Below, one piece after another: positions 1-18,249 of a stretch of DNA of 64,000 bases (positions are counted from its first letter, which is position 1; each line of letters starts with the position of its first letter). The position numbers and the translations under genes were made by a program. The notes beneath the pieces were generated by a model that made no database searches, had not been told where the DNA came from, and was given only the letters and a program-made list of their open reading frames with translations. This DNA is from Cladopsammia gracilis (lineage: Eukaryota > Cnidaria > Anthozoa > Scleractinia > Dendrophylliidae). Location of the stretch: contig JAJGOT010000132.1 of the NCBI GenBank assembly GCA_022457155.1, positions 1,096,001-1,160,000 on the forward strand, written 5' to 3'.

Positions 1-6062
<6,062 letters not shown>

Positions 6063-9000
6063 TGCGACTTAGTGTTATCCACTTGAGATTAATATAGACA
6101 TGCGAGCTACGCTACTGCTAGGTTCGGCCGAGGGGGCCTGCATAAAATAAAGAACAAGCAAAGTTAATGATTTAAAATAGTTAATCCCTGTAGGGTAATC
6201 ATCAACAATATTAATGAAGAACAAATTGTGATATAAAATACACGGGGATTATCGAAACTCACGCTTTTAATCATGTAAAGTATCGAAGTCACAATTTACA
6301 AGTCACAACTATGACATTGCATGGACAGCTTTGCATACGTACGTTGTATCGCGAGGCGATTCTGACCCATTCTGACAGAGTCCTGACATTATCGATCTTA
6401 TCCCATGTAAAACCACTCTGTCAAAGAACTGTCACGTTAATGACGGTTCCAGTTCTGTATAAGATTACGTTCCACTCACATTTCAGCGAAACTATTTACC
6501 TCTTTCAGCCAAAAAAAGGCATAAGTCTATTCACACGTTTTACGGAGGTAGACACGAAGAACGTTCACGGGGGTCTAAATAAAGACGATTTGAGAATTTA
6601 AGTAAAATTCTATTGTATGGAAATCGTGATCAATTTGGGATAAATCTGTCCGCTTGCGGTCCACTCTAAGAACGCCTATTGACCTGTAACATAAAGTGGT
6701 ATGTTTTCGTTTATGAATTTAATAGTCAGCGCTATTATTAATTTCGGTTATTTCGGCTGAATTCATTATTTTTCTTGTTATTCAAACAGGAAATTGCAAG
6801 GCACCGCAATCTGAAATGACGTTGTCAAAAACACAATTAACACAAAAATGAAATAGAGCTGCGAATCACTTCGAACGTTGACAAAAGTTATTACTGCTTC
6901 AAGAACGAACATGCTGGCCATGGATATAATTAAAAATACTGAAAACGCGCGACACCCAAAGAAAAGTATTATTCGCATAAATTCGGTGCCTTCGAATACC
7001 TTCAATGATTGGGTTGCATGATTAAAAATTAAAAATTGAAACTACAAACATTAAAATTTTAATAAAAGATTATTAAAAGAACAGTCATTTAGACTTTGAA
7101 TTAATTACTTTTTAAACGAAGCAAGGCATCCTTTTTCGATGTCTCTTTAAACAGCTTTCTGCTTTGACCCGGCGTGGAAAACCTGAACTAACACGAGTCG
7201 TCGAAAGTTTGATCAGAAATCATGGAAAATCCTGAGTTAAAAAATAACTGAAGATTTTTACCTGAAATTTTTTTCTACCAATGAACTTGACTCACGAGTA
7301 ATGCCGACGGGATCGGACACCAAGTTTCTGGTTCAAGACACTGGTGTTAACGGCGAGGGACTATTTTCGATCCGCTGCCGTCAAGCATTGCGCACTAAAT
7401 TTCAGGCAAAACTGCCAGTATCTCTCGAGCGTCTCGTCTATCCGAAACATAAAAGTGTTACCGTATTAAATCTCAATACCTCCCCCAGTCTGGACGTTTG
7501 ACGTAAAATACAATTGAAGTTCCAAACTATTGCCTTGGGAGGTTATTTGAAACATCTATGGCTGTCAACAAACGGGCTTTTAGCACAAAGTTTTCATAAC
7601 ACACTTGGATTGTGTGTACAAATTATCAATTTTCATTTTGACAGCTGATGTTTTGATGAACATGATTTTCACGACAACCCCTACGTGCGGCCTGAAACAA
7701 TTGCATATTTTGAAGTTCAGGAAGTTAAAAAGTTTGCCAAATAAAATATTTAATCTTGAAAATAATGAAACGCCGACGTGACAACCGGGAAATTCATAAA
7801 TGCGTGCAAATTCTCAGTAATGTTTGATACACGACTTGTTTTCTCAGGTGCTGCTCCGAAATGTCCATTAATTTCCTTTCTCATCTTACTAAGCCTAGGG
7901 GCACTGACGATCGCAGCGAAGAAAGACAATTAAGGAAGCAACCACTATCAGAAACTGCGTATATACCTAAAATATTGAAGCGCGTCATCCTTAATTATCT
8001 ATCTTTTGAGTCTTTGCAGGTCTTAAAATGCCCCCGAACCGAAGATTACGTGCCGAGTATGGACCGAATATGACTCGATTTGCTACGCTATTCATGTTCA
8101 GGCTTGCCAAATAAAATATTTACAGTGATCTTAAAAAAAAAGAAAAAAAGAAATGCCTCTAGCGACCGGGAGCGACGGGAGACGGCGGTATTCGCAGGCT
8201 ATATATGTTACCTGCGAAGAAAGACAAACAAGCTTCAGATGGCGTTCATGCACGCATGCTCGCTACAATTATCTGACTTTGGTTGTAAACATTAGGCCGA
8301 ATGAAATTCACTTTGCTAAGGTCGCCGACCACAAAGAGCAAATAATCCGGGTGTTTTTTCTTCTAGAAAGAAAGCGTGGGAGGTATGCACATAAAATGCG
8401 TCAATGAAGAAAATTAAAAGAGAATTTTATACTCGCGCGTGTTCTATTTCTTTTCTTTTCTTTTACCATTTCCTTTCAATCTGAGGCTAATTCATCAGTC
8501 ACTCCAGGCATTATCGGAATTGCAAGGTGAGAATTGTAAGCTAAAATGGAGTTAGATCAACGCCATTTACCTCGGGGACAGATTAGTCGATGCAACAAGG
8601 AAAGGAGCTTGAAATGACTGAAATAAATATGAAATTATGCGATCACTGAAAAATAGGAGTGAGTGGAGAGAGCAAATAATCCGGGTGAGGCAGTACTCAA
8701 ACGGCTTCAGTTGTTTTCCTTTGCTTTCATTTCAAGACTTGAGGCTTGCGAGAGGAATTTCGAACTGAGGGTTTGACTGGCCTGTTCGATGCTGTCCGAG
8801 TGTGGAATTAAGAGATCATACTGAACAGACTGAAAGTTTATTTCTGAGTGCAAATTGTAATTGAACTCTTCCAAGGCCTGAAACAGAACACGGTTAGACT
8901 CACTCAGTGAGTGCTAATTAAATTTGTTTACTGTTTTCGTTTCATTTTTAGAAAAGATATTCGATCTAATTGATCGATGTGAATACATATTTTTAAGCCA

Positions 9001-9500
9001 CAGTCAACCACCCAAACAGGTGTTGATAAGCTTGTGAAGGTTGTTGCGATAACATATGTTTTTGGGTTGGAATGGCCACTTTTCCAAATACTGTTAATAC
9101 CTACTCAATATATTGAATATTTGTTGACTTCGGTACTAAATTAAGCATTCTCTTCCGTAGAGTTCCATGTTTGTTTTTTTTAAAATGCGTCACGTGTAGC
9201 TCTGGTAACGGACATAAATTTAATATTTTTTTTATTAGCCGTTAAAAAATGAATGCGCAACAAGATAAAAATGTTTACGCTTCTATGCATCAGTTTTTAC
9301 TTCCGGCTGAAATGGCACGAGGGCTCTGGGGACGAGTTAAGGACTGGAAACACTCGCTGGCTGCTCATGCGTATGTCGCATTCAGGAAGCCATTCTCTTC
9401 CCGAGACTGTTCAGGTTGTTTACAAAATACTGTGGCGTTATGCTAATTTAGCCTAACAGCGGAGCTCTCTGAATTCTCATATTCTAGAACGGTTTTTTTC
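6063..9500. other. Intergenic, upstream of the GPCR, no gene recognised
   Basis: Only short frames without known domains. A 76-codon minus-strand frame at 6778-7005 is hydrophobic but lacks family motifs. No terminal-repeat element with clear ends was found here. Confidence 0.4.
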
Positions 9501-9510
9501 AGCTATAACT

Positions 9511-9786
9511 GTAAAATAACACGGCAAACTGTTCCGTACGGCCGAGAAAAGATTGACTCAAGAAAAATAAAGTAAAATAAAAGATATATATTTTGTGCCC
9601 GATATTTCGGTTTGAAACACAAACCTTCGACGGGGGCTAAAAAAAAAAAAAAAAAAAAAAGGTTTGTCGAAGGTTTGTGTTTCAAACCGAAATATCGGGC
9701 ACAAAATATATATCTTTTATTTTACTTTATTTTTCTTGAGTCAATCTTTTCTCGGCCGTACGAATCAGTTTGCCGTGTTATTTTAC
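9511..9786. mobile_element. Long fold-back repeat, about 121-bp arms, poly(A) in the loop
   Basis: The arms 9511-9631 and 9666-9786 are almost exact reverse complements, separated by GGGGGCT and a run of A. Each arm contains a block (GATATTTCGGTTTGAAAC) resembling the hammerhead-like motif of the Penelope debris further right. It may be two retroelement termini joined head to head. Confidence 0.8.
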
Positions 9787-10039
9787 ATTTATTCAAGTTT
9801 TTCTACTGATCCAGATCTTTGTCACAGATCCGGCACCTGTCATTGGTTTGTAGTTGTGGTTTCTACTGTTCATTGTCTTTTTTCAGCTATAACTGCATTA
9901 TACATTAGTCGCCAAAAATGCACAATATAGAACAGAAAACAGCTTCAATTGTCCTAAGATGAAATCAGGTTTAAACGATAAGCACTTCCCCTTGCAGAGT
10001 TACGTAGCCACAAATGCGGTCTTGACCACTGTTTGAGAA

Positions 10040-10395
10040 ATGTCAAATCTATCTTGAGTAGCAAACCGTGAGAAATGCAAGGAAAAACGATTTTGCAAAC
10101 CGTTTTCTCTGCTATTAAAACACAACAAAAGTGTTTACTGTAGCTGACTTTACATTGGCCGTGTAGTCGCGGGAAGCGCGCAAAAAATAAAGCCTCCTTT
10201 TGATTTCAAAATTCCTAAAATCCCGGATGTTACGCTGCGTCGTACGCGCCCGCGAGCTAACCCTGCGCGACGTCGTACGCGCCCGCGAAACATTCCGCTA
10301 GCAATGACTATGAAGCTGACGGGCATGGCTCTATGAGTATGGAGCTCCGCGAGCGCGCGGGCCTTCGGCCCGCTGGCTTTGCTCCACTATAATAC
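10040..10395 (+). repeat. Dispersed repeat, family D, copy 1, ending in a strong hairpin
   Basis: Shares TCTTGAGTAGCAAACCG, TACGCGCCCGCGAGCTA and GCGAAACATTCCGCTAGC with 49200-49502. Near its end is a 7-bp GC stem closed by TTC (GCGGGCCTTCGGCCCGC), followed by CACTATA. Confidence 0.75.
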
Positions 10396-10737
10396 AAATG
10401 GAATACCAACTAATCCATGTACAAATAATTTTCAGAAAATCACCTCCTCGCGCGATAACTGAAGTTTAACTCAGTGTTTTCGCTACAGTCATAGCTCGCC
10501 TGCGTACCGACTTGTCCCGGCCTACAAAGTACAAGCACTACCTTCGTCAGCGCTCAATCGTGCTCTGGGGATGAGAAAACTCGCACCAATCCACGCAATC
10601 CACAGACACATTTTTCCCCTCGGGAACTAAACTCGTCCCAGGGCCTTATCCGGTTTTAAAATGGCGGGGTTGGGCGGAAAAACCTGGACAAAACAATAAT
10701 CCTGGCGTGACATGATGAAATGTCTTCGTTTCGTTTG

Positions 10738-10776
<39 letters not shown>
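10738..10776 (+). repeat. (AAC)n microsatellite
   Basis: Thirteen uninterrupted AAC units. Confidence 0.95.
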
Positions 10777-10777
<1 letters not shown>

Positions 10778-10997
10778 TCCTTTATTTATACACGATAAAA
10801 GTTAAAGCAAAAATCTTGCTTGTGGGGTCGTGTTCCTTGCTACACTAATTAAAAACGTTTATATACATTACCAGAAAACAAACACGGCTGCCAATTATTG
10901 GAAATAACCTCTGTAAATGCATGCATCCGTGGTGTGTTAAACATGTTAACACCACAGGGTCCCACGCAAGTGCACCCTTCGTATTTTTAAATTAAGG

Positions 10998-11253
10998 GTT
11001 CGCTTATCGTAATATTCTGTGATGAATATTCATATATAAGATCAAAATAAACGTATTTTTACCTGAAATGTTGTGTGTTGTCGTTGTTGTAGCTGAAAAC
11101 GGCGAATTTAATTTAAACGACTTTGCTTAAGGGTTTTGCATCAGACGTTTACTTGAGCGTACAGAACGACAACACACAATATTTCGGGTAAAAATACGTT
11201 TATTTCGATGTTATACATGAATATTCATCGCATTATATTACGATAAGTGAACC
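10998..11253. mobile_element. Fold-back element, 89-bp core arms
   Basis: Arms 10998-11086 and 11165-11253 are inverted copies sharing AATAAACGTATTTTTACC and TTGTGTGTTGTCGTT. Weaker inverted similarity extends to about 10920 and 11340, so the element is probably about 420 bp. Confidence 0.8.
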
Positions 11254-11365
11254 TTTTCGATATTCCCATACATTTCCTCTAAAGTTAAAAATCCGAACGG
11301 TCACACAGTTTGTGTGGGCGCCCTGTGAAAATACTCCACGGTTCTTGGTTGTGCCTAAATAGAGG

Positions 11366-11550
11366 TATGTCCAGAAATGCACGCTAATGAGATTCATGCT
11401 CTTTATGATAGACATCATGAAGTGTCCCCTAGACCTAATTCTCACCTAAACACAAGCAATTCTGTCAAACATGAAGTCATATGGAAATTACAAATAATTG
11501 TGTGTAATATGAAGTGCCCAAGGTCCGGGTTACGTGCATTTCTGGACATA
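11366..11550. mobile_element. Small MITE with 18-bp perfect terminal inverted repeats
   Basis: Begins TATGTCCAGAAATGCACG and ends with the exact reverse complement. The interior is non-coding. It abuts the fold-back element on its left. Confidence 0.75.
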
Positions 11551-11564
11551 AGTGGCTAAATAAT

Positions 11565-12480
11565 GCCGTCCAGAAGGACGTCGGACACCTTATATCAGGG
11601 ACCGCGGAGCAAGGTGAAAAGTGGGAGGGCTGACAATTGAAAATAATTTTTTCATATTGAAAATCGAAAAAAGGTATAAAATCATAGTATTTGATTTGGG
11701 GCGGGGGCGCAAAAAAGTGGTGGGGCCGCGGCTCTACCAGCCCCTCCTCCTCCGTGGTCCCTGTATATATTGAGATTTATATAACGTAATGTCGACACTT
11801 AGAATTTTATTTTCAATAAATTTTTAAGCGTAAAAAAGAAAATCTAAAATCCCTACTCAGGATTAAACCGTACCACTTAAGCTTACCGTATCACTGTACC
11901 ACCTAGCTTCTCGGGTTGCTCAGTCCAAAATTGAACTATATAAACTGTTACCCCAACCTCAACTGAAAGCCAACCAGTCACCCCGTTATATAAGTCTCCA
12001 TAAGGTAAGGAGACCGCAAACGATAATGCTGCTAATGATACGTAGGATCTACGAGAGACCTAACCAGCCAAAAAATGAATGAACAAAAACAATGAACTGC
12101 AAGGCTGATCTGACCACGTAAAAAAGTAAAATTTGCGAGACACCATCACGACAGAAACCGATAAAGTAGGATCGTAACCGTGGACAATTGCTTCGTTGTT
12201 ATTGCAACTAATCAGTACGGTGTAACGATCTAAATGTCGCATGCAAGAAAGCCAGCGAAAATAGACCGCACAATGACCCGTTCACAATATCAGGTTCCGT
12301 ACTATGTACTCACTTGTCACCCGAAACACGCGTGCCACATCACGTGTTTTGGGGAACAAGGAGCCCACAGTGTATCGCAAAGATGTCTCGCAAATTGAAA
12401 TGTAGATGGACAAAGCCGACGTCCTTCTGGACGGTATGATTTGGGCTTGACCACGATTCGTGGAGTACGGTATTTCGGCA
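11565..12480. repeat. Fragments of a dispersed repeat (GACGTCCTTCTGGACGG)
   Basis: The block GTCCTTCTGGA(C/T)GG(T/C)ATGATTTG.GCTTGACC occurs at about 12420 and again at 26260, with its reverse complement at 11565-11592 beside GACACCTTAT. Family unknown. Confidence 0.5.
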
Positions 12481-12565
12481 GTCTTTTCCTTGGGGTTTCC
12501 ACACCCGTCCCGCAATTTTGAAAGCAGAGAAGGCCTTGGGGACGAGGTTGCTCGGGCGCTTGTCA

Positions 12566-12665
12566 ATTCTCGTCCCCAGAGCCGCTTGGCCCTCTTAGCC
12601 GCCGGAGCCTGAGTACGAGGACCCTCGTATTCAGGCTCTGGCGGTGAAGCTCTGGGGACGAGAAT
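12566..12665. mobile_element. 100-bp hairpin element
   Basis: Terminal inverted repeats ATTCTCGTCCCCAGAGC / GCTCTGGGGACGAGAAT enclose a second inverted repeat (GGAGCCTGAGTACGAGG / CCTCGTATTCAGGCTC). The whole unit can fold into one long stem. Confidence 0.75.
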
Positions 12666-14900
12666 GGGGCGCTTTTAGGAATACTTGAATTTCTATGTCA
12701 CGAGGTCTGGTTCTCCAAACGGGTTTTTTTATTCAAGATGTTAAGAAATCATGGATTTCTTGTAGCAATTCACTGTAGTAATTTTGAGTTCAAGCAGGCT
12801 CCTGGTTCAAGACAGAAAAAACCTAACTAATAATAATCCTGCTTTTCCCACAGCGGATTATTCGCGACTGGTTGCACTACCCGATAAATGTAACAGCTTC
12901 ATGTGAATTAACTAACTTCTCGTGTTAACATATTTTTCAGTTTCTTCGGTATCTCTTGACGGATTTCAAAGTTTTATATGTCATTTAAAAAGCTAACAGA
13001 TCGTATATCTCAAAGCAAAATATTTTCGGCTAAACTTTATAGGTTAAATATATCGATTATTAAAATGATATTCGTAACCCGATAATATTAAACGGCTTTG
13101 AAAATACACAATGACCTCTCGTGTAACTTTATGTCTCCATTTACCGACTTTCTAAAAAGTCGACTACGATGATCCCGGACAGTAACATTTTTGTCTAGTT
13201 TTATCAGATTTTCTACATCAAAACTCAATTCAAGTCGCTGCGTGCTTCGTAGGTTGCAACGAATTTCGATGGAAACCACGAGTCAAAAAATTATAATTTG
13301 TCTTCCAGATATAAACGTTTATGGCATTTTAACCCGACTCTTCGTTTCTCTTTTCGTGGTATCGAATTTTCTGTTTCGCTCAGAGTTGCTACGTTTTCAC
13401 GGCGACGCCTTTTTACCGGCATTTCGGATTCAACTCTTGAACATAAAAATATCAGCCTGAGATGTTTGAGTTCGAGAAACTGGCGAATGCGCCCTTGTGT
13501 CAGTGTCCCTTTCAGCTTTTGCACAATTTATTGCACGTGAAAAGAGAAAAACAGCTCTGTATAAAGAAAAACAGCCCTGTGTAAATTAAAATCTCAAACA
13601 TTATTTTTGTTTGCCTTTTTGGGGGCTGCTCTTTTACAATTTTATGTTATTGAAAAGGCGTTAGGACAAGTGCAGATGCTAAATTGAGGAAATGCGCTAA
13701 TAAAACCTTTACCAGCGACTAAGTGGCGGTTAAATCCTTACCCCCAAGTCTAAGCATGCTATATTGGCAGGTGTTTTTTTTTTTCGCGTGCCGGTCATTA
13801 CTACCACTTCCTTTTTGCTACAAAAGCACCGCCAAAACCTTCGTCAAGTTTCTAGCCAGGAGCAACAAATTTATTATGGTGCGTGAATGGCAAGCTAAAT
13901 AATGTTACCTGTCGCTATCACGACAGAAACATGGCATTTGCGTGGTCAGTTAACTGTTAGTGATACCGTATGAGGAAAACTTAATCGTTTCTTCAGTCAG
14001 TTTTCTCTCGATTTTCTCCTCAGTAATGGACACAACTGACAAAACTCAGAAACTCGGTGAATATTTGAGCAGAACTTTGTTGATCATTATCAATGTTTTT
14101 TAAATAAAGGTGTCATGTCTGCGGAATTTAATTAGATCAACTCCTATTGCCTATCTCACAACTCTTGACGAAGTCATGATGTATGACATGTCTCACATAA
14201 GTGATGGACGCTTTGTAATGGACCTAGTGTTTGTACACTATGTACGAAATGAACACAGCCGGAATAGGCTGCAGTTATATCACAATATATAAATAAAAAC
14301 TTGTGTAAAAGCGGTCACCCACTATTATAAGCGCTCAGTTGAAAAAGTCCCAGAAAGTTCTCCCCTTCAAAATTTCTGCAAACCCCCACTTAGAACTATT
14401 AAGCGGTCGCGGTTACCTTTTCCTAGGATCGCCCAACCAGTTATTTTTAATTTTTCACCTGTATTGAACGATCACTCAGTTAAAAAAAAAAACAACAACA
14501 TACGAGTAGGCATATGTATGACCTGCTGGTAAATAAACAAACTGCGTAATTTCTTAGGTACAAAACGCTTTGCGGTCAATTCGTCTTGAGACGGATTTTT
14601 CTCCACTTCAAACTTCTTTCCTTGATTTCCTTTCTAGGTCAGTCAAACCTGTATTAAACGTGGTCAACCAGTTTTTAAGCGGTCGGTTGTGTCAGTCTAA
14701 TATGTATCTATATAGAAATGCTATACATACCACCCGTTGGTTTTCAACGGTGCTCGGCAGCGAGCTGATCACAGTCTTCGTTTCGTTTGGTTTCCTTGTT
14801 TCAAGCTTCGCGTGATGTATTAAAGAAGGCACTAACTGCTTTAATAAGTCATGGTTTAAAGTAAGTCGCCTGTGGACGTACTGTGAAATTAGAGCGGCCT
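12666..14900. other. Intergenic, nothing recognised
   Basis: AT-rich with only short frames that lack recognisable domains. Frames on both strands at 13088-13540 are mutual shadows and show no conserved motif. Confidence 0.4.
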
Positions 14901-14908
14901 GATGTAAT

Positions 14909-16024
14909 AGTGTGTGTTCGGATGACGTCACAAACTTACCGGCGGCCATGTTGGAGGAGTGACATAATCAAAATGGTGACTGAAACAACATAACTTGAGC
15001 CTCCGATGCTGACAAATATGCTAAAATCTCGAAGGCCTCATTCAGAAACCTCCTGTGAGTATTCTATCTTTGTTTGGAAATGCCAAGCGCTTCGAAAAAT
15101 TAATTTGGTTTTGTAGTTGACGAATTCTCCGAGCTTGTGCATACTATAAAATCGCTATGTTCTCGACACAGATTTTCTAAGTGTCGAGAACACAGCGATT
15201 TTATAGTATGCACAAGCTAGGAGAATTCGTCAACTACAAAACCAAATTAATTTTTCGAAGCGCTTGGCATTTCTAAACAAAGATAGAATACTATTAGGAG
15301 GTTTAAATGAAGCTTTTCGTGAAAATTCTGTGAGAATTTTGAGACATTTTTGAAGACCCTTTGAAGACCGTTCCCGGCTGGGCTCACGCTACTATTAAAT
15401 CGCTGAAGGTTTTCCACTAGTTCCAACCCAAATTTCCCGAAAATCAACCATACCTTTTGCTTTCCAACCGAAAATACCGGTTTTCTTGGCTAAATAGTAA
15501 GCACCCGGGGAACAAGTGCCCCACAGAAACCACTTCGAAACAAAATTTCGTGCAGACAAATTGCAGCGTGCAATCAAGGAACCGACAAACTAGCTAAAGA
15601 GACGCGCTACAAGACTGATTCAACGATTTGTCGCGACCATGAAAATGATTCCATTTTATAAGAAATATTGTTGACGTAAAACCGATTTTATAAGTGTTGC
15701 TGATTTTCTACTCTGTGATAATGTTTACAAGGTTTAAAAAATCGGGCCGGCAAATCGGCAAATCGAATTGATCGAAACAAATACGGCCCTAATCATCGAA
15801 AGAAAAGGGTTTTTGGGATTTAAATTAGCACAAATAACAAAAAAGCACTGAACGTTAGCTACCTTTTCGATTTTAATTCACAACGTTAAAAAAAGCGTGA
15901 GTTATGAATTCAAAAGCGCTCGCACTGCCCGCTCTCTAGAAGGTAAACACAGGGAGAACCCATCAAAGTCACTCCTCCAACATGGCGGACGGTAATTCAA
16001 AGGTCACGTGAGCGAACACACTCT
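14909..16024. mobile_element. 1.1-kb non-autonomous element with ~55-bp TIRs and an internal 259-bp palindrome
   Basis: The ends (GTGTGTGTTCG ... GGCGGCCATGTTGGAGGAG and its inverted copy at 15968-16021) form imperfect terminal repeats bordered by TA. Inside, 15046-15169 and 15181-15304 are near-perfect inverted arms of 124 bp around an 11-base loop. No transposase frame. Confidence 0.8.
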
Positions 16025-16079
16025 ATAGAAAACTACCGAGTACGTATTTATACTTTCCTGTGGTGTTGTTTATGTATAA

Positions 16080-16150
16080 GCTGATTCTAACTTTTGAGTC
16101 TGTGGATGAAAACCTGACCAAAACCAGTCAAATGAAAGCTGCCGCACTGT
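16080..16150 (+). repeat. Relic of the family E repeat unit
   Basis: CTAACTTTTGAGTCTGTGGATGAAA and a diverged remainder match the units arrayed at 40158-40689 and 63764-64000. Confidence 0.55.
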
Positions 16151-17069
16151 AGTTCTTGTTTGTGGTTCAAATTTCGTGAAATGGAACGCTTTTGTCAATT
16201 CAACTCTTCATAGGTCCGTTCTGCCGGTAGCTATCAATACGACGACTTAAATCGTTTTGTTTGTTTGTGTAAAAATGCATTTGTAAGAGGCGTCGATGCC
16301 TCTTAGTCTGTGTATTTTGACTATCTTAATCGTTTGGCTCTAACCGCATTACTTCTGATTGGTTGTTTAACATTTAGAGGAAATTCGAATAAAAGATAAA
16401 ACACACTTTAAAAACATATAGGAAAGCTAATCGTTGAAGAATATAACTATCACGTGTGAAAAATATTCGGTGTATCTCTTCTCTGGCGTGCGTTTCTCGA
16501 AGCTCCCGAAGACTTTTCGGGCCCGAAAGCAATTTTTTAAATGCAGTTTCTAACGAAAGGCGTTGAACTTTTTAGCCCACAAATCAGCTAAAGTTGTGTA
16601 GTAAACGTAAGAATTTATTGCTTAGCTTTCAAATTCAACAAAAACCGAATCTTTATTGGTAAACATTCTGCACGTAACATAGCTTTTCGGGTCCGAAAAG
16701 TTTTCGGGACTTTCGAGAAACGCACGCCTGAAAAATGAATTCGATATATAAAACAGCTTGACACAGCTTGCTGGAGGCTAAATCATCAGAGCTCAGATAT
16801 TCACAAAACGAAATTAGAATCTGAATTTATATGAATTACATAATGGTAATAAATAGCTGAGAGAAAAAATGAGCTATATCTGAGTAGAAAAAGCTCTAAT
16901 AGGCCCTGTTTTTGTGTTTCCTTTGTTAAAAGTGTTTTCGCTGCTGTTAATTTTAAGTAATCTATTACGCTGTACTCAAGTCAGACTAGAGCCAAAGTTG
17001 GCATTGTGACGGCCTACACGGTTCGCTCCGTTCAAAACCTTCATTATTTATTATGGTTCATAGTAAAAA

Positions 17070-17230
17070 AAACGTGGTGGCGCACTCGTCTATGACAAAC
17101 TTTGGGTCTTAACCTTTTCGGTTCTAAAGCGGTGCCTATAAAACTTTGCGAAAACTTACAGCTATTATTTAGCAATATAACTGATATGATACTAGAATTC
17201 CATTTAACTGGGAAAAATTATTTTTAAATT
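17070..17230 (+). repeat. Dispersed repeat, family F, copy without insertion
   Basis: GGCGCACTCGTCTATGAC through CAGCTATTATTTAGCAAT matches 53620-53880, but lacks the 130-odd-base MITE present there. It is therefore the empty-site version. Confidence 0.75.
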
Positions 17231-18060
17231 TAAATCTCCAATTAAATGATGCGTCATGCGCAGCCAGTTACCCCAGGAGGGAAGGGAGCATGTGCACTTC
17301 ATCAGAAGTTTCCATGGAGTGCAATGTTTTTAAATGCGGGAACTTCGCTGGCTACGCGCGCATTTCACTTACGTCCCCCTAACAAAGGTGCGAATTCTTA
17401 CCTACGACGTTGAACATTGTTGTTATGTGTTTGTTTTGTTGATTTTTAAAGTTTGCGAGAGCGGTTTTAGAAACTTGAAGTTTGATTTACTCTATTTCCC
17501 CCCAGTTTCCGCTATCAAAAAGCTGATGTTTTCAATCAATGCCCTTGTGTTAAAGCAGTCGGAAGATTGAAGAAGGTAAGTGGGTTTTTAATTCTTGTTT
17601 TTTTTTTTTCTAATTCTTTTTTTTTTTTTTTTTTACGGTTTAGCCAATGAGAGCAAACTTACTGTGAATCTATGTCCAACCGGAATCAAGAACAATTAAA
17701 CGCCCATCGCAGACGGCGGCGCAGACGGAATTAATCGCTGGCCGCGACACAGGCTTCGCTAATCGTAACAAAACAGCGTCAAAAACTGAAATAAACAAAA
17801 ATACGGTAATGGGATATTTTAGTGAAAATTCTAAGAGTTGCTCTTGCTGTTCCCGGATCGAACTGGTATTTGGAAATGTTGGTTTTTGTTTCCGATTTAA
17901 ATTGGAATCATTTGGAAATGTTGGTCGTTTTTATGGGAGATAAAGAGAGAAAGAGTTTTGAGCATTAATCATGTCGGGTCTAGCTAATCTTGTGCTGTGT
18001 TGAAGAGAATTGCCGTGCCTTAGTGCAATCTATTCTTTCAACAAAGGTGTCGTCTCCGGT

Positions 18061-18110
18061 ACTCGTACCCGGGTCATCATTGATGGGAGGCGAGTGCTCT
18101 CATCGGTACG
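18061..18110 (-). repeat. Decayed antisense tRNA-derived SINE head
   Basis: CCCGGGTCATCATTGATGGG and GGCGAGTGCTCTCATCGGTAC parallel the better-kept antisense tRNA-like sequence at 51405-51500. Too decayed to name. Confidence 0.4.
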
Positions 18111-18249
18111 CCCGCTTTTCCCCGCTTGGCCCCCATGGCCCCGGTTCCCGGAAATTTTCTGACGCTGGTGATCTTCCATTAAAAATCCGAATATTTGCCC
18201 GACTTCGTTTTTTAGCCGCTTGGTACCGATTCCCGGAATTTCCCTGAAT

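Noticed and set aside
6778..7005. Hydrophobic 75-codon minus-strand frame as another receptor exon
   Set aside because: No GPCR motif, no fitting splice phase with the exon at 6062, and upstream of the receptor start.
13088..13540. Pairs of opposite-strand frames of 63-89 codons
   Set aside because: Mutual shadows in AT-rich DNA with no recognisable motif or splice support.
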